Of a DNA stretch of 64,000 nt, positions 25,570 through 33,897 are shown one piece after another. How positions within the stretch are numbered: position 1 is the first letter of the stretch; every line of letters begins with the position of its first letter. A program made the translations under genes and the position numbers. Origin of the DNA: Dinoroseobacter sp965279125 (GTDB lineage: Bacteria > Pseudomonadota > Alphaproteobacteria > Rhodobacterales > Rhodobacteraceae). The notes under the pieces are model-generated. The model was not told where the DNA came from and did no database searches. It saw only the letters and a list, made by a program, of their open reading frames with translations. Location: the NCBI GenBank assembly GCA_965279125.1, contig CBDIHL010000044.1:310001-374000 (forward strand), read 5' to 3'.

Positions 25570-25911
25570 ATGACCAAGGATCTCGACACCGCCTTCGCCG
25601 CCCTTGCCGACCCTACGCGCCGGGCGATCTTGTCGATGCTTTTGGAAGACGACATGGCCGTCACCGATGTGGCCGAGCCGTTCGAGATGTCGCTGGCCGC
25701 GATTTCCAAGCATCTCGGCGTGCTGACCGCCGCCGGGCTGATCAGCCAAGAAAAGCGCGGCCGGGTAAAGTGGTGCAAGCTGGAGCCCGACGCGCTACGT
25801 GCCGCGTCGGTCTGGATGCAGGGCTTTGGTCAGTTCGAGCCGGTCAACCTAGATGCGTTCGAACGGTTTCTGGAAGCCGAGCTGACAGAGGGATCTAGCG
25901 ACGAGGTTTGA
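25570..25911 (+). CDS. ArsR-family winged-helix regulator
   Basis: A 113-residue repressor. FAALADPTRRAILSMLLEDD, VTDVAEPFEMSLAAISKHLGVL and LISQEKRGRVKWCKLEP are the standard ArsR helix-turn-helix and wing. No metal-binding CxC or His cluster is seen, so it belongs to the non-metal SdpR-like group often paired with SRPBCC or similar small proteins. ATG at 25570 gives the family N-terminus; the frame is open back to 25429, where the operator would fall inside the gene. Its 3' end overlaps the convergent ClbS-like gene by 82 bases. Confidence 0.85.
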   Translation: MTKDLDTAFAALADPTRRAILSMLLEDDMAVTDVAEPFEMSLAAISKHLGVLTAAGLISQEKRGRVKWCKLEPDALRAASVWMQGFGQFEPVNLDAFERFLEAELTEGSSDEV

Positions 25912-26402
25912 GACGCCTTGAGACAGGCGCGCGTGAACTTTGTGGCAGACCGGTAATGGCTTGCTCCGGCAGCCTCGCCCCAACGGCCAAGGGTCCAGTC
26001 GTTCATCCATGGGTGCAAATGGGGGGTGTAGAGGCTGTCATCCGTTTCCGCCTCGAAGAACGCCATAAGACGGTTGTGCTGGGTCAAGAGCGCTTCACGC
26101 ACATCGATCCAACCTAAGCTCGCCTGCTTGCGCCGCAGGGCAGCATTGAAGACCTTCAGCTCATTCCATTTGTAGCCGGGGGCTGGCGTGTGAACATCCC
26201 GCCCAGCGCGCCCGTCTTGCACCCAAGTGAAGTAGAGGGTGATCCAATGGGCGCGATGGCCAATGATGTCCTTCACAGTCAGACCGTCTTCAAATTGCTG
26301 CAAGGCAACGGCTTCGCTAACGGTGTCCAAAGTTCGGCTCAGTTTTGCAAACTCTCGTTTGGTGACTGACAATAGCTCCACGCGGGTTGTCGCGGCGGGC
26401 AT
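25830..26402 (-). CDS. ClbS/DfsB-family four-helix-bundle protein
   Basis: A 190-residue protein resembling ClbS/DfsB (DinB-like) bundles: RVELLSVTKREFAKLSRTLD at the N-terminus, VKDIIGHRAHWITLYFTW with a central His, and GRWGEAAGASHYRSATKFTRA near residue 155. ClbS of E. coli neutralises colibactin, but most homologues have unknown substrates. The last 25 or so residues (Ser/Arg/Asn-rich) have no family counterpart and are antisense to the ArsR gene, as if the original stop had been lost. Confidence 0.75.
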   Translation of the reverse strand: MPAATTRVELLSVTKREFAKLSRTLDTVSEAVALQQFEDGLTVKDIIGHRAHWITLYFTWVQDGRAGRDVHTPAPGYKWNELKVFNAALRRKQASLGWIDVREALLTQHNRLMAFFEAETDDSLYTPHLHPWMNDWTLGRWGEAAGASHYRSATKFTRACLKASQTSSLDPSVSSASRNRSNASRLTGSN

Positions 26403-26479
26403 AATGGTATCCTCCAATATGCGCGAACGCTATCATGCTGCACCGCAGCAAGCCTTGACTCAGATCAACTGGGTATCGG

Positions 26480-27379
26480 CTATGCGGAGGGCGCAGGCCT
26501 CGTCTGATCCTTCAACAAAAGCGCTAAGGCCAGAACCGTCAGCGCCACCCCGACAAGGATCAAGGCAGGCGGTGCACCATTGCCCAACGCCAGTTGCCAC
26601 AACACGACCCACGAGGGCGTCAGGTACGTGTAGGCCATTACCTTGGCCGAAGGCAGGCGCAGGGTCGCGTATTGCAGCAACACAAACGTGGCCGAGGACG
26701 CAAAGACTGCCAGATAGATCAGCGTGATCCAGACGATGCCCGGCAAAGCGCGCCAATCGATTGCCACCAGATCGCGCGCCCCCCAGACGAACAACACGAC
26801 CGAGCCCGCCACAAGGATCCCGAAGGCAAATTGCACGGCACTCTCACCCCGGTTCAGCTTGCGCGACAAGGGCGTGTAGACCGCGTGGGCGACGCAGCCC
26901 GCGAAGTAGATCGCCTCACCCCGGCCCACATCGAAGGCCTGCAAGGCGGCCATATCGGCGCGAAAGATCACCCAAACTGCGCCCGCGCCACCGATGGCCA
27001 AGGCCAAAGCCATGCGCGGCGTTGTGACTTGGCGCAGTAGCAACCACCCAAAGAGCCCCGCCATGATCGGGGTCAGCGTGAAGACCGCCGCCGCCGAGAC
27101 CGGGGGCGCGGTCTTCAAACCCTCAAACATCAGAACGAAATAGACCGCGAAAATACCGCCCAACACAGCGTAGCGCCACGGCGCCCGGAACCCCTCGCGG
27201 GTTGCGCTGCCGGTTGCCAGCATCACCGCGCCGACAATCACGGCGGACAAAACAAAGCGCAGCGCGTTCAAAGCCGTCGGTGCGATATCGTTCGCTGCCA
27301 GCGCGCCCAGCGCAAAACTGCCCGCCACCAGCGCCGAAAAGGTCAGCATCGCCAGATGGCCACGCAGCGCTGGCGTCAT
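26480..27379 (-). CDS. EamA/DMT-family transporter
   Basis: A 299-residue inner-membrane protein with ten predicted helices made of two EamA repeats (about residues 10-140 and 155-290). Conserved features include NALRFVLSAVIVG, TPIMAGLFGWLLLRQ and the repeat-two counterpart YLTPSWVVLWQLALGN. DMT transporters export metabolites such as amino acids; the substrate is unknown. Start 27379 overlaps the upstream LysR gene stop by four bases, so the two form an operon. The longer open frame up to 27649 is antisense shadow within the LysR gene. Confidence 0.87.
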   Translation of the reverse strand: MTPALRGHLAMLTFSALVAGSFALGALAANDIAPTALNALRFVLSAVIVGAVMLATGSATREGFRAPWRYAVLGGIFAVYFVLMFEGLKTAPPVSAAAVFTLTPIMAGLFGWLLLRQVTTPRMALALAIGGAGAVWVIFRADMAALQAFDVGRGEAIYFAGCVAHAVYTPLSRKLNRGESAVQFAFGILVAGSVVLFVWGARDLVAIDWRALPGIVWITLIYLAVFASSATFVLLQYATLRLPSAKVMAYTYLTPSWVVLWQLALGNGAPPALILVGVALTVLALALLLKDQTRPAPSA

Positions 27380-28263
27380 AGGTCCGACCAATCCTTGGCA
27401 GCGGACTTGAGGGCTGAGGCCACGCTTTGCACCTTCGCAGTCCGGTGCAGATCGACATGGGTCACCAGCCAAATGCTGGAACACCAGTCTGCCCGCGCCG
27501 GACACAGCTCCACCATGTTGGGATCGCGGTTGGCGGCCCAGCTGGCGCAAAACCCCGCACCGATACCAACCTGAACCGCATCGGCCATGTTGCGCATGTC
27601 GGACGTGCGGTAAACGACTTGCTCGGAAGGCACATGGGATTGCAACCACTTCATGAAGCCTGAGCGGGGGGCCTCTTCCACCGTGCCGACGAACCGATGG
27701 CCGGTCAGGTCAAAGTCAGGCCCGATCAGGCCATGCTTGGCCACATAGGCCTTGGTCGCATAGAGCGTGATGCGCTGATCAAACAGCTTTTGGACGACGT
27801 TGTCAGGGTCATCGGGCGGCTTGCCCGCGCGCACGGCCAGATGCGCCTCGCCGTATTCGAGCCGGAAGAGCCGCGTATCGGTCAGCAGCTTGATCGTGAC
27901 TTCGGGATGGGCGGCCTGGAAAGCCCCCAACACCGGCGCAATCAGAGGCGATAGAATTTCAAGCGAGGTGACGACCAACTCGCCCGAGACCTTGGCCGAA
28001 TGCCCGTGCAGGCGCCCTTCAAGCTGGTCGAACTGCTCAGCCGTGGTTTGGGCGACCTGTAACAGATCGCGCCCAGCTTCGGTGGCGGTGTAGCCGCGCG
28101 CATGGCGTTGGAACAGCTTAACGCCGAGGCGACCTTCAAGCGCGTCGATATGGCGGATGACCGTGGCATGGTGCACGCCCAGCGCGTCTGCGGCACCGCT
28201 GACGGTGCCAAGCCGGGCGACATGGAAGGCGGTGCGAATCTCGTCCCAGGTCTCAATCGGCAT
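27376..28263 (-). CDS. LysR family transcriptional regulator
   Basis: A 295-residue regulator. The helix-turn-helix (AFHVARLGTVSGAADALGVHHATVIRHIDALEG, abridged as residues 12-45) is followed by KLFQRHARGYTATEAG and an effector domain. It is coupled to the EamA transporter downstream and divergent from azoR-doxX, so it could control either or both. A symmetric ATTGC-N10-GCAAT site lies in the 111-base divergent promoter region, consistent with LysR binding. Confidence 0.88.
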   Translation of the reverse strand: MPIETWDEIRTAFHVARLGTVSGAADALGVHHATVIRHIDALEGRLGVKLFQRHARGYTATEAGRDLLQVAQTTAEQFDQLEGRLHGHSAKVSGELVVTSLEILSPLIAPVLGAFQAAHPEVTIKLLTDTRLFRLEYGEAHLAVRAGKPPDDPDNVVQKLFDQRITLYATKAYVAKHGLIGPDFDLTGHRFVGTVEEAPRSGFMKWLQSHVPSEQVVYRTSDMRNMADAVQVGIGAGFCASWAANRDPNMVELCPARADWCSSIWLVTHVDLHRTAKVQSVASALKSAAKDWSDL

Positions 28264-28303
28264 GTTCTGTGCATCTCCTCACAATTCCTGCGCATTTGGA
28301 CTA

Positions 28304-28323
28304 ATTGCGTTCGATTTTGCAAT
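28304..28323. promoter_or_regulatory. candidate LysR-type binding site
   Basis: ATTGC-N10-GCAAT, matching the T-N11-A form of LysR boxes, sits midway between the divergent lysR and azoR starts. Confidence 0.4.
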
Positions 28324-28374
28324 GTCTAAGTTGATCGGCAGAGAGTTACCCCGCTTCCATGAAGGACCTTTGAT

Positions 28375-28968
28375 ATGACACGCTCCTCCTCCCTCCTGCG
28401 CATTGACAGTTCTGCGCGGCGTGATGCGTCTGTCTCACGCCGCCTTGCCGATGACGTGGTTGCCAAACTGGCTGCCGCGAATGCCCATCTCGTCCAGCGC
28501 GATGTCGGCGACGGTCTGGCACAGATCAATGGTGATTGGCTGGCGGCAAATTTCACCCCGGAGGCAGAGCGGACGCAAGCCCAGCGCGCCGCCCTAGCCC
28601 TGTCCGACAGCCTGATCGCAGAGGTCAAAGCCGCGGACACCTTGGTGATCTCGCTGCCGATCTATAATTTCGGCATTCCGAGCGGTTTGAAGGCATGGAT
28701 TGACCAAGTTGCCCGCGCCGGGATCACGTTCAAATACACGCCGGACGGTCCGGTTGGGTTGCTTGAGGGCAAACGCGCTATCATCACCGTCGCCAGCGGC
28801 GGCACCGAAGTGGGCGGTCCGATTGATTTTGCAACCGGATATCTGCGCCATGTGCTCGGCTTCATCGGGATCACAGAGGTCGAAATCGTAGCATCGGACC
28901 GCTTGATGGTCGATGCAGATGCAAGTGCTGCAAAAGCCAAAACCGCGCTCGACGCGCTCGCGGCATAA
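28375..28968 (+). CDS. azoR: FMN-dependent NADH-azoreductase
   Basis: A 197-residue flavodoxin-fold NAD(P)H oxidoreductase. LRIDSSARRDASVSRRLAD at the N-terminus binds the FMN phosphate, ISLPIYNFGIPSGLKAWIDQ near residues 90-110 and TVASGGTEVGG near 140-150 are azoreductase signatures. These enzymes reduce quinones and azo dyes and protect against electrophile stress. AAGGA precedes the ATG. The adjacent doxX gene, 16 bases downstream, is probably co-transcribed under the divergent LysR regulator. Confidence 0.92.
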   Translation: MTRSSSLLRIDSSARRDASVSRRLADDVVAKLAAANAHLVQRDVGDGLAQINGDWLAANFTPEAERTQAQRAALALSDSLIAEVKAADTLVISLPIYNFGIPSGLKAWIDQVARAGITFKYTPDGPVGLLEGKRAIITVASGGTEVGGPIDFATGYLRHVLGFIGITEVEIVASDRLMVDADASAAKAKTALDALAA

Positions 28969-28984
28969 ACGGAGAGAGCGAGAC

Positions 28985-29335
28985 ATGGACAACGTAAAAA
29001 AATACGGGCTGCTTGCTCTGAAGGCATTGGCAGCACTTGCGTTCCTTGGGGCCGGATCGATGAAGCTGATCGGCAACCCAGATATGATCGCCGTGTTCGA
29101 TGCGATCGGCGCAGGCCAGTGGTTCCGCTATGTGACCGGCCTGATCGAGGTTGTCAGCGCGATCTTGCTGTTCGTGCCGGGGTTCCAACTGATCGGCGCG
29201 GGGCTCTTGGCCGTGACCATGGTCGGGGCGATCTTGGCGCATGTGCTGATCCTTGGGCCAAGCTTTGTGCCTGCACTGGTGTTGTTGGTGATTGTGTCGA
29301 TCATCGCCTACGCGCACCGCCCGGCTGCACGGTAG
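28985..29335 (+). CDS. DoxX-family membrane protein
   Basis: A 116-residue protein with four hydrophobic helices and the DoxX signature AFLGAGSMKLIGNPDM near residues 20-35. DoxX-like proteins associate with quinone or thiosulfate oxidation and oxidative-stress complexes. Translation likely begins at ATG 28985 after GGAGAGAG. Pairing with azoR suggests a quinone/electrophile response unit, which is inference. Confidence 0.82.
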   Translation: MDNVKKYGLLALKALAALAFLGAGSMKLIGNPDMIAVFDAIGAGQWFRYVTGLIEVVSAILLFVPGFQLIGAGLLAVTMVGAILAHVLILGPSFVPALVLLVIVSIIAYAHRPAAR

Positions 29336-29341
29336 GCATTT

Positions 29342-29502
29342 GGATATTTATGGAACAATGAAGGCGCGCGTTAGGAGTTTATAAACCAACGCGCGCTAGA
29401 CCCGAGGCACGGTACAGGCGGGGACGCCGATGACCGTGAACGATGAAGGCACCCTGTTTCCCGCGTGGCAGCAGGGTGTTTTTCATTGTTCTTCAAATAT
29501 CC
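29342..29502. repeat. intergenic element bounded by inverted copies of a recurrent motif
   Basis: 29342-29362 and the reverse complement of 29482-29502 match at 18 of 21 positions (GGATATTT...GAACAATGAA). Inside lie a strong hairpin, GCGCGCGTT with AACGCGCGC around a TTTATAAA loop (about 29366-29398), and a CACCCTG...CAGGGTG stem followed by TTTTT (29451-29484) that looks like a terminator. Together these fill the first half of the doxX-ffh gap; no gene is seen. Confidence 0.5.
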
Positions 29503-29520
29503 ACTCTGCCCCCACAATAC

Positions 29521-29639
29521 TTGACTCAGGTCCTTAGGCGGCGTATCCGCCCGCAACACTCCGGAGAGCTATGCCCTCCGGTCCTATGCACCTTGCTAGG
29601 ATCGCCACCCGTCAGCGCGTTGCGCCCACGGGTGCTTTT
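29521..29639 (+). ncRNA. structured leader or small RNA upstream of ffh
   Basis: A promoter-like TTGACT (29521-29526), 17-base spacer and TATCCG (29544-29549) precede a chain of hairpins: GGCGG/CCGCC (29537-29541, 29547-29551), CCGGAG/CTCCGG (29561-29566, 29576-29581), TCCTA/TAGGA (29582-29586, 29597-29601) and CACCCGT/ACGGGTG (29606-29612, 29628-29634). A CTTTT tract follows the last stem, as in an intrinsic terminator. The product would be an RNA of about 85 nt or an attenuated ffh leader. It lacks the SRP-RNA GGAAG/AGCAG core. Confidence 0.45.
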
Positions 29640-29709
29640 CCGGTTTGGCGCATCGGTCCTGCGCCCCCATATCGAGGGCACTTGAGAACAACGCAAAGGA
29701 CGACGCCCC

Positions 29710-31201
29710 ATGTTTGAGAACCTGTCTGACCGCCTCTCTGGCGTCTTCGACCGGCTGACAAAGCAGGGTGCGCTGTCCGAGGCGGATGTCGAAGCAGCCC
29801 TGCGCGAAGTGCGTGTCGCCGTTGCTGGAAGCCGACGTGTCGCTGCCCGTCGCCCGCCAGTTCATCAAGGCCGTTACCAAGAAGGCCACGGGTCAAGCCG
29901 TCACCAAGTCGATCACACCCGGCCAGCAGGTCGTCAAGATCGTCCATGACGAGCTGATCGCGACCCTGCGCGGCGAGGGCGATCCGGGTGCCCTGAAGAT
30001 CGACAACCCTCCTGCCCCTATCCTGATGGTCGGTTTGCAAGGCTCGGGTAAAACCACCACCACCGCGAAGCTTGCCCGCCGCCTTAAAGAGCGGGACGGC
30101 AAGCGCGTCCTCATGGCCTCGCTCGACACCAATCGTCCGGCGGCGATGGAACAGCTTGCGATCCTTGGCGTGCAGATCGGCGTGGATACCCTGCCGATTG
30201 TCAAAGGCGAGGATCCGGTCGCGATTGCCAAGCGCGCCAAGACGCAAGCCTCCCTTGGCGGCTATGACATCTATATGCTCGACACCGCTGGCCGTTTGCA
30301 TATCGACGCTGAGCTGATCGCGCAGGCCGCTGCCGTGCGCGACGTGGCCAACCCGCGTGAGACGCTGCTGGTCGTCGATGGCCTGACCGGTCAGGACGCT
30401 GTGAACGTCGCCCAAGAATTCGACGACAAGATCGGCGTCACTGGCGTCTGTCTGACCCGGATGGACGGCGACGGGCGCGGCGGCGCGGCCTTGTCCATGC
30501 GCGCCATCACCGGCAAGCCAATCCGTTTCGTGGGTCTGGGCGAGAAGCTCGACGCGCTGGAAACCTTCGAGCCTGAGCGCGTCGCGGGCCGTATTCTTGG
30601 CATGGGCGATATCGTTGCCCTCGTCGAGAAGGCGCAAGAAACGCTGGAGGTCGAGCAGGCCGAGCGCATGATGAAGCGCTACCAGAAGGGTCTGTTCAAC
30701 ATGAACGACCTGCGCGGGCAGCTGGAACAGATGCTCAAGATGGGCGGCATGGAAGGCCTGATGGGCATGATGCCGGGCATGGGCAAGATGAAGGGTCAAA
30801 TGGACCAAGCGGGCCTTGATGACAAAGTGCTTAAGCGCCAGATCGCGCTGATCAACTCGATGACCAAGAAAGAGCGCGCCAATCCAAGCCTCCTGCAAGC
30901 CAGCCGCAAGAAGCGGATCGCCAAGGGCGCGGGCATGGAGGTCAGCGATCTGAACAAGCTGCTGAAGATGCAGCGCCAGATGGGCGACATGATGAAGAAG
31001 ATGGGCAAGGGCGGGAAGCTCAAGCAAGCCATGGCCGCGATGTCCGGCAAGGGCATGCCCGGAATGCCCGGTGGTGGCGGGATGCCCGCTGGAATGGACG
31101 CAAAAGCGCTGGAAGCGGCGGCCAAGCAGATGCAGGCGGGCGGCGGTTTGCCGGGGCTTGGTGGCATGGGCGGTCTGTCCGGTTTGGGGAAGAAGAAATG
31201 A
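29710..31201 (+). CDS. ffh: signal recognition particle protein Ffh (one-base frameshift near 29821)
   Basis: SRP GTPase that targets nascent membrane proteins with 4.5S RNA and FtsY. The first 37 codons (MFENLSDRLSGVFDRLTKQG...) are in one frame; the rest, from LLEADVSLPVARQF onward, is in the next. Removing the extra G at 29821 restores the usual VALLEADV junction and a 496-residue protein. GTPase motifs are intact: GLQGSGKTTTTAKLA, DTAGRLHID and TRMDGDGRGG; the C-terminal M domain is methionine-rich. Because Ffh is essential, a sequencing error is more likely than a null mutation. The stop overlaps the first GNAT gene by four bases. Confidence 0.93.
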
Positions 31202-31665
31202 GATATCCTGTTCTGGAAACCGAAAACCTGTTCCTGCGCAAACCCCTCCCGCAAGACTTCCCGGCCCAAACCCCCGGCGCGCGCAACTGGTTTGGCGTGA
31301 CCCAAACGCTCGACCACTGGGACGCGCAGGGCTTTGGTCCGTTTGCGCTGATCTGCAAGGACACCGATCTGTGCCTCGGCCTCGTCGGCCCGTGGAACCC
31401 AGCCGATTGGCCCGAGGCGGAGCTGGTCTGGCAAATCTGGGACCAGCGCACCAAGTCCGAGATCGCCAGCGAAGCGATTGCCGAAGCCTACGGGTTTGCG
31501 CGCCGCACCCTCGGCTGGGATGCCTGCGTCAGCTATCTTGCCTTCGCCAACCGCGCTGGAATTGCCTTGGCCGAAACGCTGGGCGCGACCCGCGATAAAT
31601 TTGCCGACACGCCGATTGGGCGCGATTGCCTCGTCTACCGCCATGGGGGCGCTCAGGCGGCGTGA
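31198..31665 (+). CDS. GNAT N-acetyltransferase 1 of 5 (RimJ/RimL-like)
   Basis: A 155-residue acetyltransferase of the RimJ/RimL type (Acetyltransf_3). It starts with TENLFLRKPLPQDF, has GLVGPWNPADWPEAELVW as the central strand, then SEAIAEAYGFARRTLGW in the acetyl-CoA region and FANRAGIALAETLGA at the C-terminal side. It is the shortest of five tandem paralogues, coupled to ffh and to the next gene by overlapping stop/start codons. Substrate unknown. Confidence 0.85.
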   Translation: MRYPVLETENLFLRKPLPQDFPAQTPGARNWFGVTQTLDHWDAQGFGPFALICKDTDLCLGLVGPWNPADWPEAELVWQIWDQRTKSEIASEAIAEAYGFARRTLGWDACVSYLAFANRAGIALAETLGATRDKFADTPIGRDCLVYRHGGAQAA

Positions 31666-32249
31666 TGGAACCCTGGCTCACCCCTCCGACCGGCGGTCCT
31701 GCCGATGTGACCGCGAAACTGCACGCGCAGTTGCCACGGCTTGAAACCGCGCGTCTGATCGTGCGGCCCGCACAGTTGCGCGACTATCCGGTCTGGGACG
31801 AGATCGTGATGGGGCCGGCTGGAGCGTTCGTCGGCGGACCGTTTGACGCGCGCGGTGCCTATCTCGACTTCTCGCAATGCGTTGTCAGCTGGTTCCTGCG
31901 CGGCTTTGGCCTGTGGACCGTCGAGGACCGCGAAACAGGTGACGCTCTGGGCTTTGTTGCCCATGGGCACGAGGTTGGCCATGCGGAGGCTGAGCTGGGC
32001 TACTTGCTGGTCGAGCGCGCCCATGGGCGTGGGATCGCGACTGAGGCCGCCAGCGCCGTGCGCGATTATGCGTTTGATGTGCTGGGGCAAGACACGCTCG
32101 TCCTCTATTTCGATCCGCGCAATGAGGCGAGCCGCGCGGTGGCTGTGAAGCTGGGTGCGGTACAGGACAAAGACGCCGAAGCGCGCGGCAAAGGCGCATC
32201 CGTCTACCGCCTGCACCCGCAAGACGGCGGAATGGAGGCCTACGCATGA
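31665..32249 (+). CDS. GNAT N-acetyltransferase 2 of 5
   Basis: A 194-residue RimJ/RimL-like enzyme. ETARLIVRPAQLRDYP begins the domain after a short N-terminal extension; AEAELGYLLVERAHGRGIATEAA contains the acetyl-CoA pyrophosphate loop (RAHGRGIA), and NEASRAVAVKLGA completes the fold. Start and the previous stop share the A of TGATG, and its own stop overlaps the next start (ATGA), so all are translationally coupled. Confidence 0.87.
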   Translation: MEPWLTPPTGGPADVTAKLHAQLPRLETARLIVRPAQLRDYPVWDEIVMGPAGAFVGGPFDARGAYLDFSQCVVSWFLRGFGLWTVEDRETGDALGFVAHGHEVGHAEAELGYLLVERAHGRGIATEAASAVRDYAFDVLGQDTLVLYFDPRNEASRAVAVKLGAVQDKDAEARGKGASVYRLHPQDGGMEAYA

Positions 32250-32773
32250 GCCTTGATTTCCCGACCCTGTACACAGACCGCCTGATCCTGCGCGCGCCCC
32301 AAGCCAGCGATGTTGCCCCTTGGACGGCGTTTTTTATGTCTGAGCGCTCGGAATATGTGCGCGGTAGCGAGCAGACAGAGGCCCTCGCCTGGCGCGCCTT
32401 TGGCCATGCCGCGGGCATGTGGATGTTGCGCGGCTATGGCAGCTTTGTCTTTGCCCATAAGGATGCGCCGGATCTGGGGCTTGGTATGACTGGGCCTTGG
32501 TATCCTGCCGATTGGCCTGAGCCTGAGCTGGGTTGGACCGTGTGGGCATCCAGCACCGAAGGTACGGGCCTCGCGTATGAAGCGGCCTCTGAGGCCCGGC
32601 GCTATGCCTATGACGTGCTCGGGTGGACCACGCCGGTCAGCTATATCGCACGGGACAACGCCCGCTCGATCAAACTGGCCGAGCGTTTGGGCGCGGTGCT
32701 GGACGAGACCGCCCCAATGCCCGTCGTGAACACAGACTGCGTCGTCTACCGCCACCCAAAGGTGCTGCCATGA
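32246..32773 (+). CDS. GNAT N-acetyltransferase 3 of 5
   Basis: A 175-residue paralogue. YTDRLILRAPQASDVAPW at the N-terminus, GMTGPWYPADWPEPELGWTVW centrally, EGTGLAYEAASEARRYAYD for acetyl-CoA binding and DNARSIKLAERLGA near the end. It is close in motif spacing to the fourth and fifth copies, indicating local duplication. Start and stop both overlap neighbours by four bases. Confidence 0.87.
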   Translation: MSLDFPTLYTDRLILRAPQASDVAPWTAFFMSERSEYVRGSEQTEALAWRAFGHAAGMWMLRGYGSFVFAHKDAPDLGLGMTGPWYPADWPEPELGWTVWASSTEGTGLAYEAASEARRYAYDVLGWTTPVSYIARDNARSIKLAERLGAVLDETAPMPVVNTDCVVYRHPKVLP

Positions 32774-33291
32774 CCCGTATGACCATCCCCACCCTCACGT
32801 CCGAGCGCCTGACCTTGCGCGCCCCCAAGCCCAGCGATTTCGACACCTTCGCGGCGTTCCGGGGCGGCGAGCGGTCGGTCTATGTGGGTGGGCCTTTCGA
32901 CCGGGTGCAGGCGTTCAACCAGTTCTGCGCGCTCTGGGGCCATTGGGATATGCGCGGGTTCGGGCGCTGGATCGTGGCCGAGCGTGACGGCGATGCGCCT
33001 GTCGGCGTCGTCGGTCTGTTCCACCCCGAGGACTGGCCCGAGCCTGAGCTGGCCTGGTCGATGTTTGATGGCTCCGAAGGCAAGGGCTACGCATACGAGG
33101 CGGCGATGACCGCGAAGGCCCATGCGTTTGACGATCTGCATTGGGACCGCCTCGTCAGTTTCGTGTCTTACAACAACATGCGCTCGATTGCGCTGGCCGA
33201 GCGTCTGGGGGCTGAGCGCACGCGTGGCTTCACGCACCCAACCTATGGCCAGTTGCACTGCTACATTCATCCCAAGCCGGAGGCTATGTGA
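32770..33291 (+). CDS. GNAT N-acetyltransferase 4 of 5
   Basis: A 173-residue paralogue. TSERLTLRAPKPSDFDTF, GVVGLFHPEDWPEPELAW, EGKGYAYEAAMTAKAHAFD and NNMRSIALAERLGA are the equivalent family blocks. The start overlaps the stop of copy 3 by four bases, and its stop overlaps the start of copy 5. Substrate unknown; protein N-termini, small molecules or antibiotics are all possible for this family. Confidence 0.87.
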   Translation: MTRMTIPTLTSERLTLRAPKPSDFDTFAAFRGGERSVYVGGPFDRVQAFNQFCALWGHWDMRGFGRWIVAERDGDAPVGVVGLFHPEDWPEPELAWSMFDGSEGKGYAYEAAMTAKAHAFDDLHWDRLVSFVSYNNMRSIALAERLGAERTRGFTHPTYGQLHCYIHPKPEAM

Positions 33292-33897
33292 TGGGTCACC
33301 GCGACATCCCTCAGCTGGAAACCAAGCGCTTGGTCCTGCGTGGCCCGGCGCCCGAGGACTACCCGGATTTCAAGGCGACCTTCGCGTCCTACCGCTCGCG
33401 GTTCATGGGCGGGCCATTGTCGCCTTACGAGACCTGGATGCTTTATGCCGCCGAGATCGGCCATTGGGAAATTCGCGGCTTTGGCATGTGGATGATCCAC
33501 GACAAAGCTACGGACGAAGCGCTTGGCATGGCCGGCGGGTGGCAACCTGCGGCATGGCCCGAGCGTGAGATCGCGTGGATTGTCTTTCCGGGCAATCACG
33601 GCAAGGGCTATGGTTTGGAAGCGGTCGATGCGTGTCGGCGCTACTTGTATGCGGATCATGGCTGGGAGGGGGGCGGTCAGCTACCTCGACCCCAAGGATC
33701 TCGATTCTGTGCGCTTGGCCGAACGGCTGGGCTGCAAGCGCGACGAGACCGCCAAGACCATCGACGACAATGACAGCGTCTACCGCCACCCGGCCCCCAC
33801 GGCCTTGGCACATAGCCAGCTGAGCGACGGTATTGCGCTAGAGATCGACCACTACGCGGACCCGAAATTCAAACCGGAGGGCTGGGCGCTTGACTGA
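33291..33897 (+). CDS. GNAT N-acetyltransferase 5 of 5 (frameshift in a G6 run)
   Basis: Another RimJ/RimL-like paralogue: LETKRLVLRGPAPEDYP, GMAGGWQPAAWPEREIAW and HGKGYGLEAVDACRRYLY in the first frame, then AVSYLDPKDLDSVRLAERLG in another. Dropping one G from the six at 33668-33673 joins them into about 201 residues with a C-terminal extension ending GWALD. It is either a sequencing error or a genuine disruption. ATG at 33291 shares its A with the previous TGA. The downstream chorismate mutase start overlaps its end. Confidence 0.8.

Noticed and set aside
29521..29639. 4.5S (SRP) RNA beside ffh
   Set aside because: The hallmark GGAAG/AGCAG asymmetric loop and single long hairpin are absent.
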